From contig NBMB01000072.1 of NCBI GenBank assembly GCA_002084765.1, positions 1 to 11,813 of the forward strand: DNA of 11,813 bases, in the 5' to 3' direction. The DNA comes from Candidatus Cloacimonetes bacterium 4572_55 (GTDB lineage: Bacteria > 4572-55). This document shows, one piece after another, positions 1 through 7,074 of the stretch (position 1 is the stretch's first letter; every line of letters starts with the position of its first letter). The position numbers and the translations under genes are program-made. Under the pieces are notes generated by a model. The model searched no databases, was not told the origin of the DNA, and saw only the letters and a program-made list of their open reading frames with translations.

Positions 1-3
1 CGA

Positions 4-123
4 TTATCTAATTTCTTGGCTTTCTCCACCCAGAGTTCGATTTGCGTTTGAGCGTTTTACGGTTATGCCCGGTAACTCAAGAATGATCTCAAAAACCTTA
101 TTTAAATCTGATGGTGAAGTCAT
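4..123 (-). CDS. Short or frame-disrupted N-terminal gene fragment, unknown function
   Basis: Reading leftward, an ATG at 123-121 has a GGAG ribosome-binding site 10 bases upstream, at about 134-137 on the plus strand. The frame gives 39 residues beginning MTSPSDLNKVFEIILELPG and ends at TAA (6-4). Just after residue 20, near a run of four T on the plus strand (56-59), the next frame becomes open to the window edge and reads like ordinary protein, with a segment QIELWVEKAKKLDN. The good start and the sensible continuation in another frame suggest the first ~20 codons of a longer gene with a one-base frameshift or sequencing error. A genuine 39-residue peptide is possible. I do not recognise the family. 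It points the same way as the hydrolase gene upstream of it, 148 bases away, and could be co-transcribed with it. Confidence 0.3.
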   Translation of the reverse strand: MTSPSDLNKVFEIILELPGITVKRSNANRTLGGESQEIR

Positions 124-271
124 AGCCAATTCACTCCGATTACTTGAAAAATAGTAAAAAAATGGATCAAAATGCTTCAATTAAAATACCAAATAAATCG
201 ATTAATTTCAATCAAATTCTGTAGTTTCCGTAAAAACTTCCCAAGAGCCATTTTTTTTTAAAGGAAAAGAG

Positions 272-1474
272 TCATGGACGAACAAAAAAGTTATTGGATC
301 CGGGCCACCAATTTATTGTAGATATATCTTGATCCAAAAATACCCGTTCCCCGACCATTGGCGTCAGCAGGTCTACGCCGGATCTCAAAGCGTCGGCGTT
401 CAGACGCTCGATCGGCTCAGTCCAGGAGTGCAGGCTCAGATTGAATTTTGCCCAGTGGATCGGCATCAATATTTTGCTTTGCAGATCCATAGAGGCACGG
501 AGAGTCTCTTCAGGCATCATGTGGATTGTCGGCCAATATTTGCTGTACGCGCCGCACTCCAACATGGCGAGATCAAACGGACCGAATTTTTCTCCGATTT
601 TCTTAAATCCGTCAAAATAACCCGAATCCCCGCCAAAAAAAATGCGGTTATTCTCGCTTCGGATCACCCAACCGCACCACTGAGTTTTGAATCGATCCAT
701 CAGCCCGCGTCCAGAAAAATGTCGAGTCGGCACAGCGGTCAACTCGATCCCTTGATACTGAGCGATTTCCCACCAGTCGCGCTCCACGATTTTCTCCGGG
801 GGGACTCCCCACCTTTCCAGATGCGCTCCAACGCCTAATGGAACAAAAAAGGTCTCCGTCCTATCCTTCAGTTCGATAATCGTCCGATAATCCAGATGGT
901 CAAAATGATCATGCGAGATCAGAATCCCGTCAAGGCGCGGTATATCCTGTGCAGACACAACCTCAGAGCCTGCAAATGCTTTGGGTCCCATAAAAGAGAG
1001 AGGCGAGGCTCTCCCGCCGAATATAGGATCCGTCAAAAACATGCAACCCTCTATCTCAATCAAAACTGTCGAATGCGCAAGCCAAGTAATCGCCGCGCGG
1101 CTCCGATCCGACGGGCTGAAAATCGACAAATCGATTGGCGCAGTGTGAATCGGTTCCCTCGGCTCTCGATTCTCGGCTCCCTTGAAATAATCGATCATAG
1201 ACTTGACAGACTCCAAGGCACCGGTCATCATATCCGTTTTTACTGGATTTCGGAACCGACCCTTGTGATAATTGTCGGACAGCTCGATACGTCGTAATCG
1301 ATCACCGTCCGACTTGGCACCAAATTGCGGGGAAAATATCAGGAAAGCGGCGATACCGGCAAAAAAAATGATAACCGCGGCATAAAGGTAAATTTTTAAT
1401 TGCGAAGTATTTAAAAATATTAGGCATAGAAACATAAATGTGATAAGAGTTATTAAAAATAAAAAGTTTCTCAT
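272..1474 (-). CDS. Membrane-anchored metallo-beta-lactamase-fold hydrolase (NAPE-PLD / UlaG-like)
   Basis: A 400-residue metallo-beta-lactamase-superfamily hydrolase. The start ATG follows a GAGGAA ribosome-binding site by 6 bases. Residues 1-21 and 27-47 are two hydrophobic segments, so the enzyme is probably anchored in the inner membrane. The catalytic domain runs from about 125 to 385. The metal-binding motif HDHFDH (H188, H190, D192, H193) is intact, with further likely ligands H252 (in RHFSGRG), D283 (in GGDSGY) and H340 (in MPIHW). The WLAHSTVLIEIEG and LTDPIF motifs and the overall length fit the branch containing N-acyl-phosphatidylethanolamine phospholipase D and bacterial UlaG/RomA-like proteins. 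A phosphodiesterase or lactonase acting on a lipid-like substrate is the family-based guess; the substrate cannot be read from sequence. It is transcribed divergently from lpdA. About 148 bases without a gene separate its stop from the fragment at the left edge, and I see no clear terminator there. Confidence 0.9.
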   Translation of the reverse strand: MRNFLFLITLITFMFLCLIFLNTSQLKIYLYAAVIIFFAGIAAFLIFSPQFGAKSDGDRLRRIELSDNYHKGRFRNPVKTDMMTGALESVKSMIDYFKGAENREPREPIHTAPIDLSIFSPSDRSRAAITWLAHSTVLIEIEGCMFLTDPIFGGRASPLSFMGPKAFAGSEVVSAQDIPRLDGILISHDHFDHLDYRTIIELKDRTETFFVPLGVGAHLERWGVPPEKIVERDWWEIAQYQGIELTAVPTRHFSGRGLMDRFKTQWCGWVIRSENNRIFFGGDSGYFDGFKKIGEKFGPFDLAMLECGAYSKYWPTIHMMPEETLRASMDLQSKILMPIHWAKFNLSLHSWTEPIERLNADALRSGVDLLTPMVGERVFLDQDISTINWWPGSNNFFVRP

Positions 1475-1531
1475 GTTTAATTCCTCATTGATTCAGAACT
1501 GGTTACTAATATTTAGCATAGACGGTTTTTG

Positions 1532-1558
1532 GATAGAGCTTGAGATATCGGCTCTATC
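1532..1558. promoter_or_regulatory. Perfect 8-bp inverted repeat upstream of the hydrolase gene
   Basis: GATAGAGC (1532-1539) and GCTCTATC (1551-1558) are exact reverse complements separated by 11 bases, so the two half-sites lie 19 bases apart centre to centre. The centre lies about 70 bases upstream of the hydrolase start. No T-run follows on either strand, so it is not an intrinsic terminator. A dimeric repressor or activator operator, or an RNA hairpin in the hydrolase leader, are the two readings. An 8-bp match at this distance could also arise by chance in 500 bases of AT-rich DNA. Confidence 0.3.
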
Positions 1559-1849
1559 GACGCGACTCTGTCAATTTTTCATATAAATTCCATTTACGCA
1601 AGACTTTTTCTCAGTTTTTTAAAGAATTAACGTGGTGGCCTCTATTTTCCCACTATCATAAGTCAACCCGTTTCCATAAATCGTACCACCTCCTGTTGAC
1701 GATATAATTATAAAATAAGGTTTGATATTATAATAGTCAATATCTCTGAATAAATAATGAATTTAAAAAAGACTTTTAAAAAGTGGCGAACGTGAGGTCT
1801 ATTGTCAAGATAAACCGATTTGCGAGCATGATCAAAAAAAAAAATGTAC

Positions 1850-1911
1850 TTGCATTTCTATCTAATTGGCATTAGAATATTTTGTCGCGTTCTTGCCCCT
1901 ACTATTATTAT
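1850..1911 (+). promoter_or_regulatory. Candidate promoters for the lpdA-lipA operon
   Basis: Two overlapping sigma70-like arrangements are visible. The first is TTGCAT (1850-1855), 17 bases, TAGAAT (1873-1878), with a good -10 and a weak -35. The second is TTGTCG (1882-1887), 18 bases, TATTAT (1906-1911), matching four of six and five of six consensus bases. Either would give a leader of roughly 70-105 bases before lpdA. They were found by eye in AT-rich DNA, so at most one need be real. Confidence 0.35.
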
Positions 1912-1989
1912 GAAAGCATCGCTTGAGGTGTCTGTCTTGGGAAGTTCTTTATTTGTCGTGTGATAAGCGTTTTATTTGGAGGTCAATAT

Positions 1990-3393
1990 ATGACAAAACG
2001 ATTTGATTTGATTATTGTGGGAGCGGGTCCCGGAGGATATGAGGCTGCAATTCGGGCGCGACAGTTAAAGCTGAAAACTGCAGTCGTGGAGAGGGGCCAA
2101 CTCGGCGGCGTCTGTCTGAATGTGGGGTGCATTCCGACAAAAGCTCTATTAAAAAGCGCGGAGCATTATCATTTTTTGAAAAACGAAGCCGCTTCAATGG
2201 GCTTTAAATTCAATAATTTGGAAGTAAATTTTGCTAAGATCATAAAAAAAAGCAGAGTGACAGCGAAAAAATTATCAAAAGGCGTGGAATACTTATTCAG
2301 GAAAAGAGAAGTCGTCAGGGTGGTCGGCACAGCTCGATTTATCACCAAAGATCGGCTTGAAGTGATCGACAACGACGGAAATAAAATCGACGAATTGATC
2401 TCGCCAAATATTATAATCGCGACCGGATGCAGACCGCGAGAGATTCCTGGGATGGGGTTTGACCATCAGCGGATCATCGACAGTACGGACGCTATGACGC
2501 TCAAGGAGATTCCGAGCAGTATGGCGATTATCGGCGCGGGTGCTATCGGAGTCGAGTTCGGTCATCTGTATCATACATTTGGCGCGAAAGTTACGATAGT
2601 AGAGATGCTGGACTCGATTCTTCCTATCGAGGATAATGATGTCTCCAGGGAATTGGAGCGAATTTTCAAGAGGCGCAAGATGTCGATCTTGACGGGAACC
2701 CAGGTGAACAGGATCAAGAATGTCGGCGATTCAGTCGAGGTGACGGTGGAGACGCCTGAAGGGGATCGATTGATTGTCGCTGATGTGGCTCTGGTTGCGG
2801 TCGGGGTGCAGCCTAATACGGAAAATATCGGCTTGGAGGATATCGGCGTCACACTGGATCGTGGATATATCAACGTGGATCACGAGTATATGACCAATGT
2901 TCCTGGCGTGTACGCGGTTGGCGACGTCAACGGTCCTCCGTGGTTGGCGCATGTTGCCTCCCGTGAGGGGATTAACTGCGTGGAGCGGATCGCTGGATTG
3001 AATCCGCAGGATATTGACTATCAATCGATTCCGGGATGCACCTATTGTCAGCCGCAGGTGGCGAGCGTCGGGCTGACCGAGGTGAAGGCGAATGAGGCTG
3101 GCTATAAGCTGAATATTGGACGATTTCCGATTCGGGCAAACGGGAAGTCGGTCGCTACGAACAAAACAGACGGATTTGTCAAAGTGATTTTTGACAAATT
3201 TGGGGATCGAAAACTGCTCGGAGCGCACATTATCAGCTCGGATGCGACCGAAATTATCGCTGAATTGGGCATGGCAAAGGGTTTGGGCGCGACTGCGAGG
3301 TCTATCTTGCAAGTTACGCACGCCCATCCAACACAAGCCGAAGCGATCAAGGAGGCAGTGGCGGACGCGCTGGGAGAGGCGATAAATTTTTGA
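1990..3393 (+). CDS. lpdA: Dihydrolipoyl dehydrogenase (E3)
   Basis: A FAD-dependent disulfide oxidoreductase of 467 residues, the usual length for E3. It reoxidises the dihydrolipoyl groups of 2-oxo-acid dehydrogenase complexes or the glycine cleavage H protein with NAD+. The FAD-binding GAGPGG is at 11-16, the redox-active disulfide C42/C47 lies in CLNVGCIPTK, the NAD-binding GAGAIG is at 182-187, the second FAD motif includes YAVGD (308-312), and the catalytic pair H446/E451 of the partner subunit is in HAHPTQAE. All key residues are present, so it should be active as a cytoplasmic homodimer. I chose the ATG at 1990 because GGAGGT (1978-1983) sits 6 bases upstream; an in-frame GTG at 1960 would put that site inside the gene. 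The stop overlaps the lipA start, so the two are probably co-transcribed and translationally coupled. No E1, E2 or gcv gene is in view, so which complex it serves is unknown. Confidence 0.95.
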   Translation: MTKRFDLIIVGAGPGGYEAAIRARQLKLKTAVVERGQLGGVCLNVGCIPTKALLKSAEHYHFLKNEAASMGFKFNNLEVNFAKIIKKSRVTAKKLSKGVEYLFRKREVVRVVGTARFITKDRLEVIDNDGNKIDELISPNIIIATGCRPREIPGMGFDHQRIIDSTDAMTLKEIPSSMAIIGAGAIGVEFGHLYHTFGAKVTIVEMLDSILPIEDNDVSRELERIFKRRKMSILTGTQVNRIKNVGDSVEVTVETPEGDRLIVADVALVAVGVQPNTENIGLEDIGVTLDRGYINVDHEYMTNVPGVYAVGDVNGPPWLAHVASREGINCVERIAGLNPQDIDYQSIPGCTYCQPQVASVGLTEVKANEAGYKLNIGRFPIRANGKSVATNKTDGFVKVIFDKFGDRKLLGAHIISSDATEIIAELGMAKGLGATARSILQVTHAHPTQAEAIKEAVADALGEAINF

Positions 3394-4283
3394 TTATGAA
3401 TAATATAAAATCGAAATCAAAGAGAGAGCCGCGCCCCGATTGGCTGAAAACCACGTTGCGCAGAGGTGCTGAATTTGTCGAGGTCAACCGAGTGATCCGA
3501 TTCGGTCGCCTGCATACCGTTTGCGAGGAGGCGCGCTGTCCCAATATGGGCGAATGTTGGGGTCACGGCACAGCGACTATCATGATTTTAGGGGACGTTT
3601 GCACGCGAAATTGTCGATTTTGCGCGGTGGGACCGGGTCACCCCAATCCGCTCGATCTGAACGAGCCGGATCGAGTCGTACAAGCGATAAAGGATATGAA
3701 TCTCCAGTACGCAGTGATCACTTCTGTGACCCGTGACGACTTAGATGACGGGGGCGCGGACACCTTTGCCCGCATTGTAGAAAAAATCCGACAAGATATC
3801 CCCGGCTGTTATATCGAGCTGTTAATCCCTGACTTTAACGGCTCCCTTTCCGCCCTGAATCGGGTGATCGAGGCTCGTCCCGATGTGCTGGGTCATAATC
3901 TGGAGACCGCGCCGCGGCTCTATCCGAAAGTCCGACCCCAAGCCGATTATACCCGTTCGTTGAATTTGTTGGCATCGGCAAAAAAAGGCGGATTGATCGT
4001 CAAAAGCGGTATTATGGTCGGCATTGGAGAGCAGCCGCAGGAGGTGTTTCCGATCATGGAGGATTTACGCGAGCTCGGGTGCGACATCATGACAATCGGT
4101 CAATATCTGCAACCTTCCCGGCACCATTTTCCGGTCGATCGATACGTACGACCGGATGAGTTCGAGATGTATCGAGTGAAGGGTTATAAAATGGGTTTTC
4201 GACAGATGGAATCTGCGCCGTTGGTCAGAAGTTCGTATCACGCCGAAAGGGCAAAGAAACTGATCGAGTCGTCAAAATCCTGA
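3390..4283 (+). CDS. lipA: Lipoyl synthase
   Basis: A radical-SAM enzyme that inserts two sulfurs into the octanoyl chain on lipoyl-domain lysines, making the cofactor used by E2 and H proteins. Numbered from the TTG at 3390 (297 residues), the auxiliary iron-sulfur cluster cysteines are C45, C50 and C56 (CEEARCPNMGEC), the radical-SAM cluster cysteines are C71, C75 and C78 (CTRNCRFC), and the C-terminal RSSYHA (280-285), whose first serine ligates the auxiliary cluster in this family, is intact. All hallmarks are present and the length is typical. Start choice is uncertain. The TTG overlaps the lpdA stop and lies 10 bases from the GGGAGAGG site (3372-3379); the ATG at 3396 is a stronger codon but 16 bases from that site. 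It is paired with lpdA, whose product acts on the cofactor LipA makes. No lipB octanoyltransferase or lplA lies in the window. Confidence 0.97.
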   Translation: MIMNNIKSKSKREPRPDWLKTTLRRGAEFVEVNRVIRFGRLHTVCEEARCPNMGECWGHGTATIMILGDVCTRNCRFCAVGPGHPNPLDLNEPDRVVQAIKDMNLQYAVITSVTRDDLDDGGADTFARIVEKIRQDIPGCYIELLIPDFNGSLSALNRVIEARPDVLGHNLETAPRLYPKVRPQADYTRSLNLLASAKKGGLIVKSGIMVGIGEQPQEVFPIMEDLRELGCDIMTIGQYLQPSRHHFPVDRYVRPDEFEMYRVKGYKMGFRQMESAPLVRSSYHAERAKKLIESSKS

Positions 4284-4308
4284 TTCATTTCTTGATGACC
4301 TTTTTTTT
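4268..4308 (+). terminator. Probable intrinsic terminator of the lpdA-lipA operon
   Basis: GTCGTCAA (4268-4275) pairs with TTGATGAC (4292-4299) over 8 bp with one G-U, around a 16-base loop, and is followed by C and eight T (4301-4308). The lipA stop codon at 4281-4283 lies in the loop, so the 5' arm is coding sequence. The stem is only moderately G+C rich and the loop is large, which lowers certainty, but the T-run is excellent and the position is right. Confidence 0.55.
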
Positions 4309-4409
4309 AAATTTTTTTATAGAAATAAATCCCGCCGCGATTATAGCGTCGGATTGGCTTTGTTTCATCCCTCTTCTTGATATTGAGATAGATATATCCG
4401 CTCAAAAAA

Positions 4410-4436
4410 CGCGGATAATCCGCGTAATCTGCGGAT
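4410..4436 (-). repeat. Diverged, inverted single copy of the right-edge repeat
   Basis: Read on the minus strand, positions 4436-4414 match 22 of 23 bases of the core found in the tandem array at 11732-11813. The left end also forms an almost perfect palindrome: CGCGGAT (4410-4416), one base, ATCCGCG (4418-4424). It sits in the 219-base gap (4284-4502) between the lipA terminator and the PUR-like gene. A reading frame crossing this gap (4292-4510) translates the repeat and the poly-T tract and has no visible family, so I did not call it a gene. Confidence 0.75.
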
Positions 4437-4502
4437 TCTTTAGCCATAAAATAATGAGCGGTATTGAGATCGTGTCAAGGGGACCTACTTGGAGAATCCC
4501 TT

Positions 4503-4940
4503 ATGAATAAACGAAAATCCAGACGAAGTCGCTCTCGGAAACCGAAGAGCGGCGAGTCGAAACAACAGCCAAATCCCTCACCGGAAAAGGCTGTCAAAGA
4601 AAAAATCGCAAAGGATAGAGAGAAGCGGTTCAATACACTGGAGAATTTTCTCGGAAATGATGAGATTCAACGGCTTCCAAGCAGTCTGAAAGTCAGCAAA
4701 CTGGCTGATAAACGCTTAAAACATAAGGATCAGGTGGTGATCTCCACCTTTTTTGAATCAAAAGGGGTAACCTATTTTTTCGATGTGCATGATATAGATG
4801 AGAAGCGCAATTTAACGATCATGCAAAGCGTGGCGACAAAAAAAGGCACTTTCGAGCGGCAAAAGATTGTTATTTCCAAAGATGATCTACCCAGTTTTTT
4901 GGACGAATTACGAAAAGTCATTGGCTTTTTCGTGGTCTGA
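4503..4940 (+). CDS. Small basic protein with a PUR-like (DUF3276-type) nucleic-acid-binding domain
   Basis: A 145-residue soluble protein. The ATG at 4503 has GGAG 8 bases upstream; an in-frame TTG at 4464 lacks such a site. Residues 1-45 are very rich in Lys and Arg and low in complexity, as in a disordered nucleic-acid-binding tail. Residues about 79-142 have the alternating pattern of a PUR repeat: YFFDV (91-95), NLTIMQS (103-109), then a GTFERQKIVISKDDL strand-turn segment (115-129) and a final amphipathic helix. From memory this matches the single-repeat PUR proteins of Bacteroidetes and the spirochaete BpuR, which bind single-stranded DNA or RNA. The family call is my own pattern match, not a search result. 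It is probably transcribed alone: a terminator precedes it and 76 bases separate it from the receptor gene, though read-through cannot be excluded. Confidence 0.6.
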   Translation: MNKRKSRRSRSRKPKSGESKQQPNPSPEKAVKEKIAKDREKRFNTLENFLGNDEIQRLPSSLKVSKLADKRLKHKDQVVISTFFESKGVTYFFDVHDIDEKRNLTIMQSVATKKGTFERQKIVISKDDLPSFLDELRKVIGFFVV

Positions 4941-5016
4941 TACTTTTGCGTTATTTTGAATTCACATAATTAATACCTATCACATTTCTGCTCATGAAGT
5001 ATTTGGAGTCGCGGTA

Positions 5017-7074
5017 ATGGTATCCAATTTTTTTAAAAAAAAGATGAAAGAACTGGATAATTTGACTATCCAGACAAAATTACAGATGGTAGGTGTGGGC
5101 GGCGTGGCTCTCACGCTCATTATTTTGATTTCTGTCAACGTCTGGCAGAACGCCATCTTCAGTAGAGAGACCATCGTCGATATTGAATATCTCTATAACG
5201 AGGACCTGGATCACATTACCGAGGGCGTTTACAATCTGGTCCACGCTTTGGACGAAGCCATCCGGAAGCGGATCAACGATAATCTGAAAGTGGCTCATTA
5301 TGTCCTCAATCAAAATGGACTCATCGGTTTATCTTCCCAGCAAATTGAGTGGCAAGCTGTCAATCAGTTTACGAGAGACACTGTCTCGGTGACGCTGCCG
5401 AAAATGGTTCTTGGAGACAATTGGATTGGTCAAAATTATGACTTTGACAAAAAGACCCCGGTGGTGGACGACGTCACAAAATTGGTCGGCGGAACTGCCG
5501 CGATTTTTCAGCGGATAAACGAGCGGGGCGACATGTTGCGGGTTGCGACGGATGTCAAAAAATTAGACGGCCAGCGGGCGATCGGCTCATTTATCCCGGC
5601 TATTGATCCGGATCCTATAGGAAAATCTCTCCCAACCTCGCATCCTGGGGGCACTCCCAACCCAGTTGTATCAGCCCTGATGCGCGGGGAAGTTTATCGT
5701 GGCTTATCTTATGTTGTGAATGACTGGTATTTAACTGCTTATGAGCCAATTTTTGATAATAACGGCGGGGTCATTGGCGCGTTATATATTGGCATTACGC
5801 AGGAAAGTATCAGCACCCTGCGGGAGGCGATTCTCGACGTCAAAGTGGGTAAAACCGGGTATGTCTTTGTCTTAGAGGGCAAAGGCGAGGCTCGAGGCAG
5901 TTATATTATCTCTCGAAACGGTGAACGGGATGGAGAAAATATCTGGGACTCTCAGGACGCGGATGGGCTGTTTTTTATCCAATCGATTGTCAGTAAGGCA
6001 ATCGTTCTGAAAGAAGGCGAATTTGCCACGGAGCGATACGCGTGGCAGAATCCGAAAGAATTGGAGCCGAGGTGGAAAATTACGCGTATCGCCTATTATG
6101 AGCCTTGGAATTGGGTGATCGGCGTGAGCGCGTATGAGGATGATTTTCAAGAAGCGTTTGCTCGCTTAAAAAAGCGAGAATTACGCATGATCTTGATATT
6201 GACGTTGGTCGGCACTCTGCTGACGTTGTGTATTGGATATTTTACCTGGATCATAGCCAAAGGCATTCTTGCGCCGTTGGTTCAACTGGGACAGGCGGCA
6301 ACGTGTTTATCTGTTGGAGATTTTAGCCAGAAAATCCGGTTTGAGGGGCATGGCGAGATGGCGACGTTGTTCGGATCGTTTCATCGCATGAGCGATTATC
6401 TGATTGTGCGGAACGAGAGGATACAACGTATATCGAACGGCGACTTGCGGACCGACTTAACGCTCGATCCTGACCATGACGCTATTGGATCGGGTTTGAG
6501 CCAGATTATTGAAAATCTCAGGGAATGGGTGAGAATCGCGGCGAGGAACAGCCAGGATCTTCGCAACGCGTCGCTTATGTTATCAGAGGCTGTGCAAGAC
6601 ATCCGTGAGGCGGCTAAGACAGATACGAGAATATCGCTCATCCTATCCAAACGGGGTAAGGGAACCGAAAAGGCGGCGCAACTGATCGAGGGCGTGATCC
6701 GAGAGATGAATCTGTTGGCAAAAAATGCGGCAACCCAGCTTGCTGACAAATTCTCTCGCGAGATTCGAGAAAAAAGCGAAATGGTGGATGTCCGAAAAAT
6801 GTTGGCGCAAGCGAATCGTCGGGTCGAGAATATTTCCGAAGCGATCGTGCACATGGAAAAATCAGCTCGGTATTTGGTTCAAATGATCAATGAAGCCACC
6901 ATTCAGACGGAAAGCAATCAAAAGATTTCCACGGACGACCAAGCTCTCCTGGAAAATCCTCTCGGCCGGATAACAGAAGCGACGGAGTCCATATCGAGAT
7001 CCGCCGAAACTTTCCGGCATATCGTGGGCCAATTTAAGCTGCCAACTGATGATAGCAAGGAGGATTTCCAATGA
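5017..7074 (+). CDS. Chemoreceptor-like transmembrane sensor with degenerate signalling tip
   Basis: A 685-residue membrane sensor. The ATG has GGAG 8 bases upstream. Order of parts: cytoplasmic N-terminus, membrane helix 1 (about 22-45), a large extracytoplasmic region (about 50-380) with the Cache_3/Cache_2 signature (DGENIWDSQDADG, 305-317), membrane helix 2 (about 390-413), a HAMP domain (414-466), a second HAMP-like unit (about 467-515, with ISNGDL) and a helical tail to 680 ending VGQFKL, a common chemoreceptor ending. The tail aligns with the methyl-accepting chemotaxis protein (MCP) signalling domain without gaps around the hairpin: NLLAKNAA (565-572) matches NLLALNAA, and DVRK (591-594) falls where EVRK should. 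Between them the conserved AARAGE-GRGFAVVA tip that contacts CheA and CheW is replaced by unrelated polar residues. It therefore probably senses a small ligand but does not feed a standard chemotaxis kinase. Its stop overlaps the channel gene's start, so the channel is the likely partner (inference). A weak -35/-10 pair (4956-4983) may serve as promoter. Confidence 0.85.
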   Translation: MVSNFFKKKMKELDNLTIQTKLQMVGVGGVALTLIILISVNVWQNAIFSRETIVDIEYLYNEDLDHITEGVYNLVHALDEAIRKRINDNLKVAHYVLNQNGLIGLSSQQIEWQAVNQFTRDTVSVTLPKMVLGDNWIGQNYDFDKKTPVVDDVTKLVGGTAAIFQRINERGDMLRVATDVKKLDGQRAIGSFIPAIDPDPIGKSLPTSHPGGTPNPVVSALMRGEVYRGLSYVVNDWYLTAYEPIFDNNGGVIGALYIGITQESISTLREAILDVKVGKTGYVFVLEGKGEARGSYIISRNGERDGENIWDSQDADGLFFIQSIVSKAIVLKEGEFATERYAWQNPKELEPRWKITRIAYYEPWNWVIGVSAYEDDFQEAFARLKKRELRMILILTLVGTLLTLCIGYFTWIIAKGILAPLVQLGQAATCLSVGDFSQKIRFEGHGEMATLFGSFHRMSDYLIVRNERIQRISNGDLRTDLTLDPDHDAIGSGLSQIIENLREWVRIAARNSQDLRNASLMLSEAVQDIREAAKTDTRISLILSKRGKGTEKAAQLIEGVIREMNLLAKNAATQLADKFSREIREKSEMVDVRKMLAQANRRVENISEAIVHMEKSARYLVQMINEATIQTESNQKISTDDQALLENPLGRITEATESISRSAETFRHIVGQFKLPTDDSKEDFQ
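7057..7074 (+). promoter_or_regulatory. Strong ribosome-binding site and ATGA overlap coupling receptor and channel genes
   Basis: AAGGAGG (7057-7063) lies 7 bases before the ATG at 7071, and that ATG shares its last two bases with the TGA stop of the receptor gene (7072-7074). This ATGA arrangement usually gives translational coupling and roughly matched synthesis, which favours the two products working together. The near-perfect Shine-Dalgarno settles the channel gene start and also allows independent loading of ribosomes. Confidence 0.85.

Larger units (their letters stand above)
1475..1989. other. AT-rich divergent intergenic region
   Basis: This 515-base stretch separates the leftward hydrolase gene from the rightward lpdA. 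I find no convincing gene in it; the only ATG-started frames are a dozen codons or so. It is very AT-rich between about 1690 and 1780 and contains two TATAAT hexamers (1703-1708 and 1729-1734), neither with a good -35 element at the usual spacing on the plus strand. It holds the inverted repeat at 1532-1558 and the candidate lpdA promoters at 1850-1911, listed separately. It probably carries control sites for both flanking genes. Confidence 0.6.

Noticed and set aside
329-1297. Two plus-strand frames of 169 and 133 codons
   Set aside because: They lie entirely opposite the metallo-hydrolase, which has intact catalytic motifs and a good ribosome-binding site; their translations show no recognisable family.
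1757-1795. A 12-codon peptide frame upstream of lpdA
   Set aside because: Very short, Lys-rich by AT-bias, with no ribosome-binding site.
4292-4510. A 72-codon plus-strand frame between lipA and the PUR-like gene
   Set aside because: It starts inside the terminator stem, translates the poly-T tract and the dispersed repeat, and has no convincing ribosome-binding site.
4956-4983. TTGAAT, 16 bases, TATCAC as promoter for the receptor gene
   Set aside because: Each hexamer matches only four of six consensus bases in AT-rich DNA; kept only as a remark under the receptor gene.
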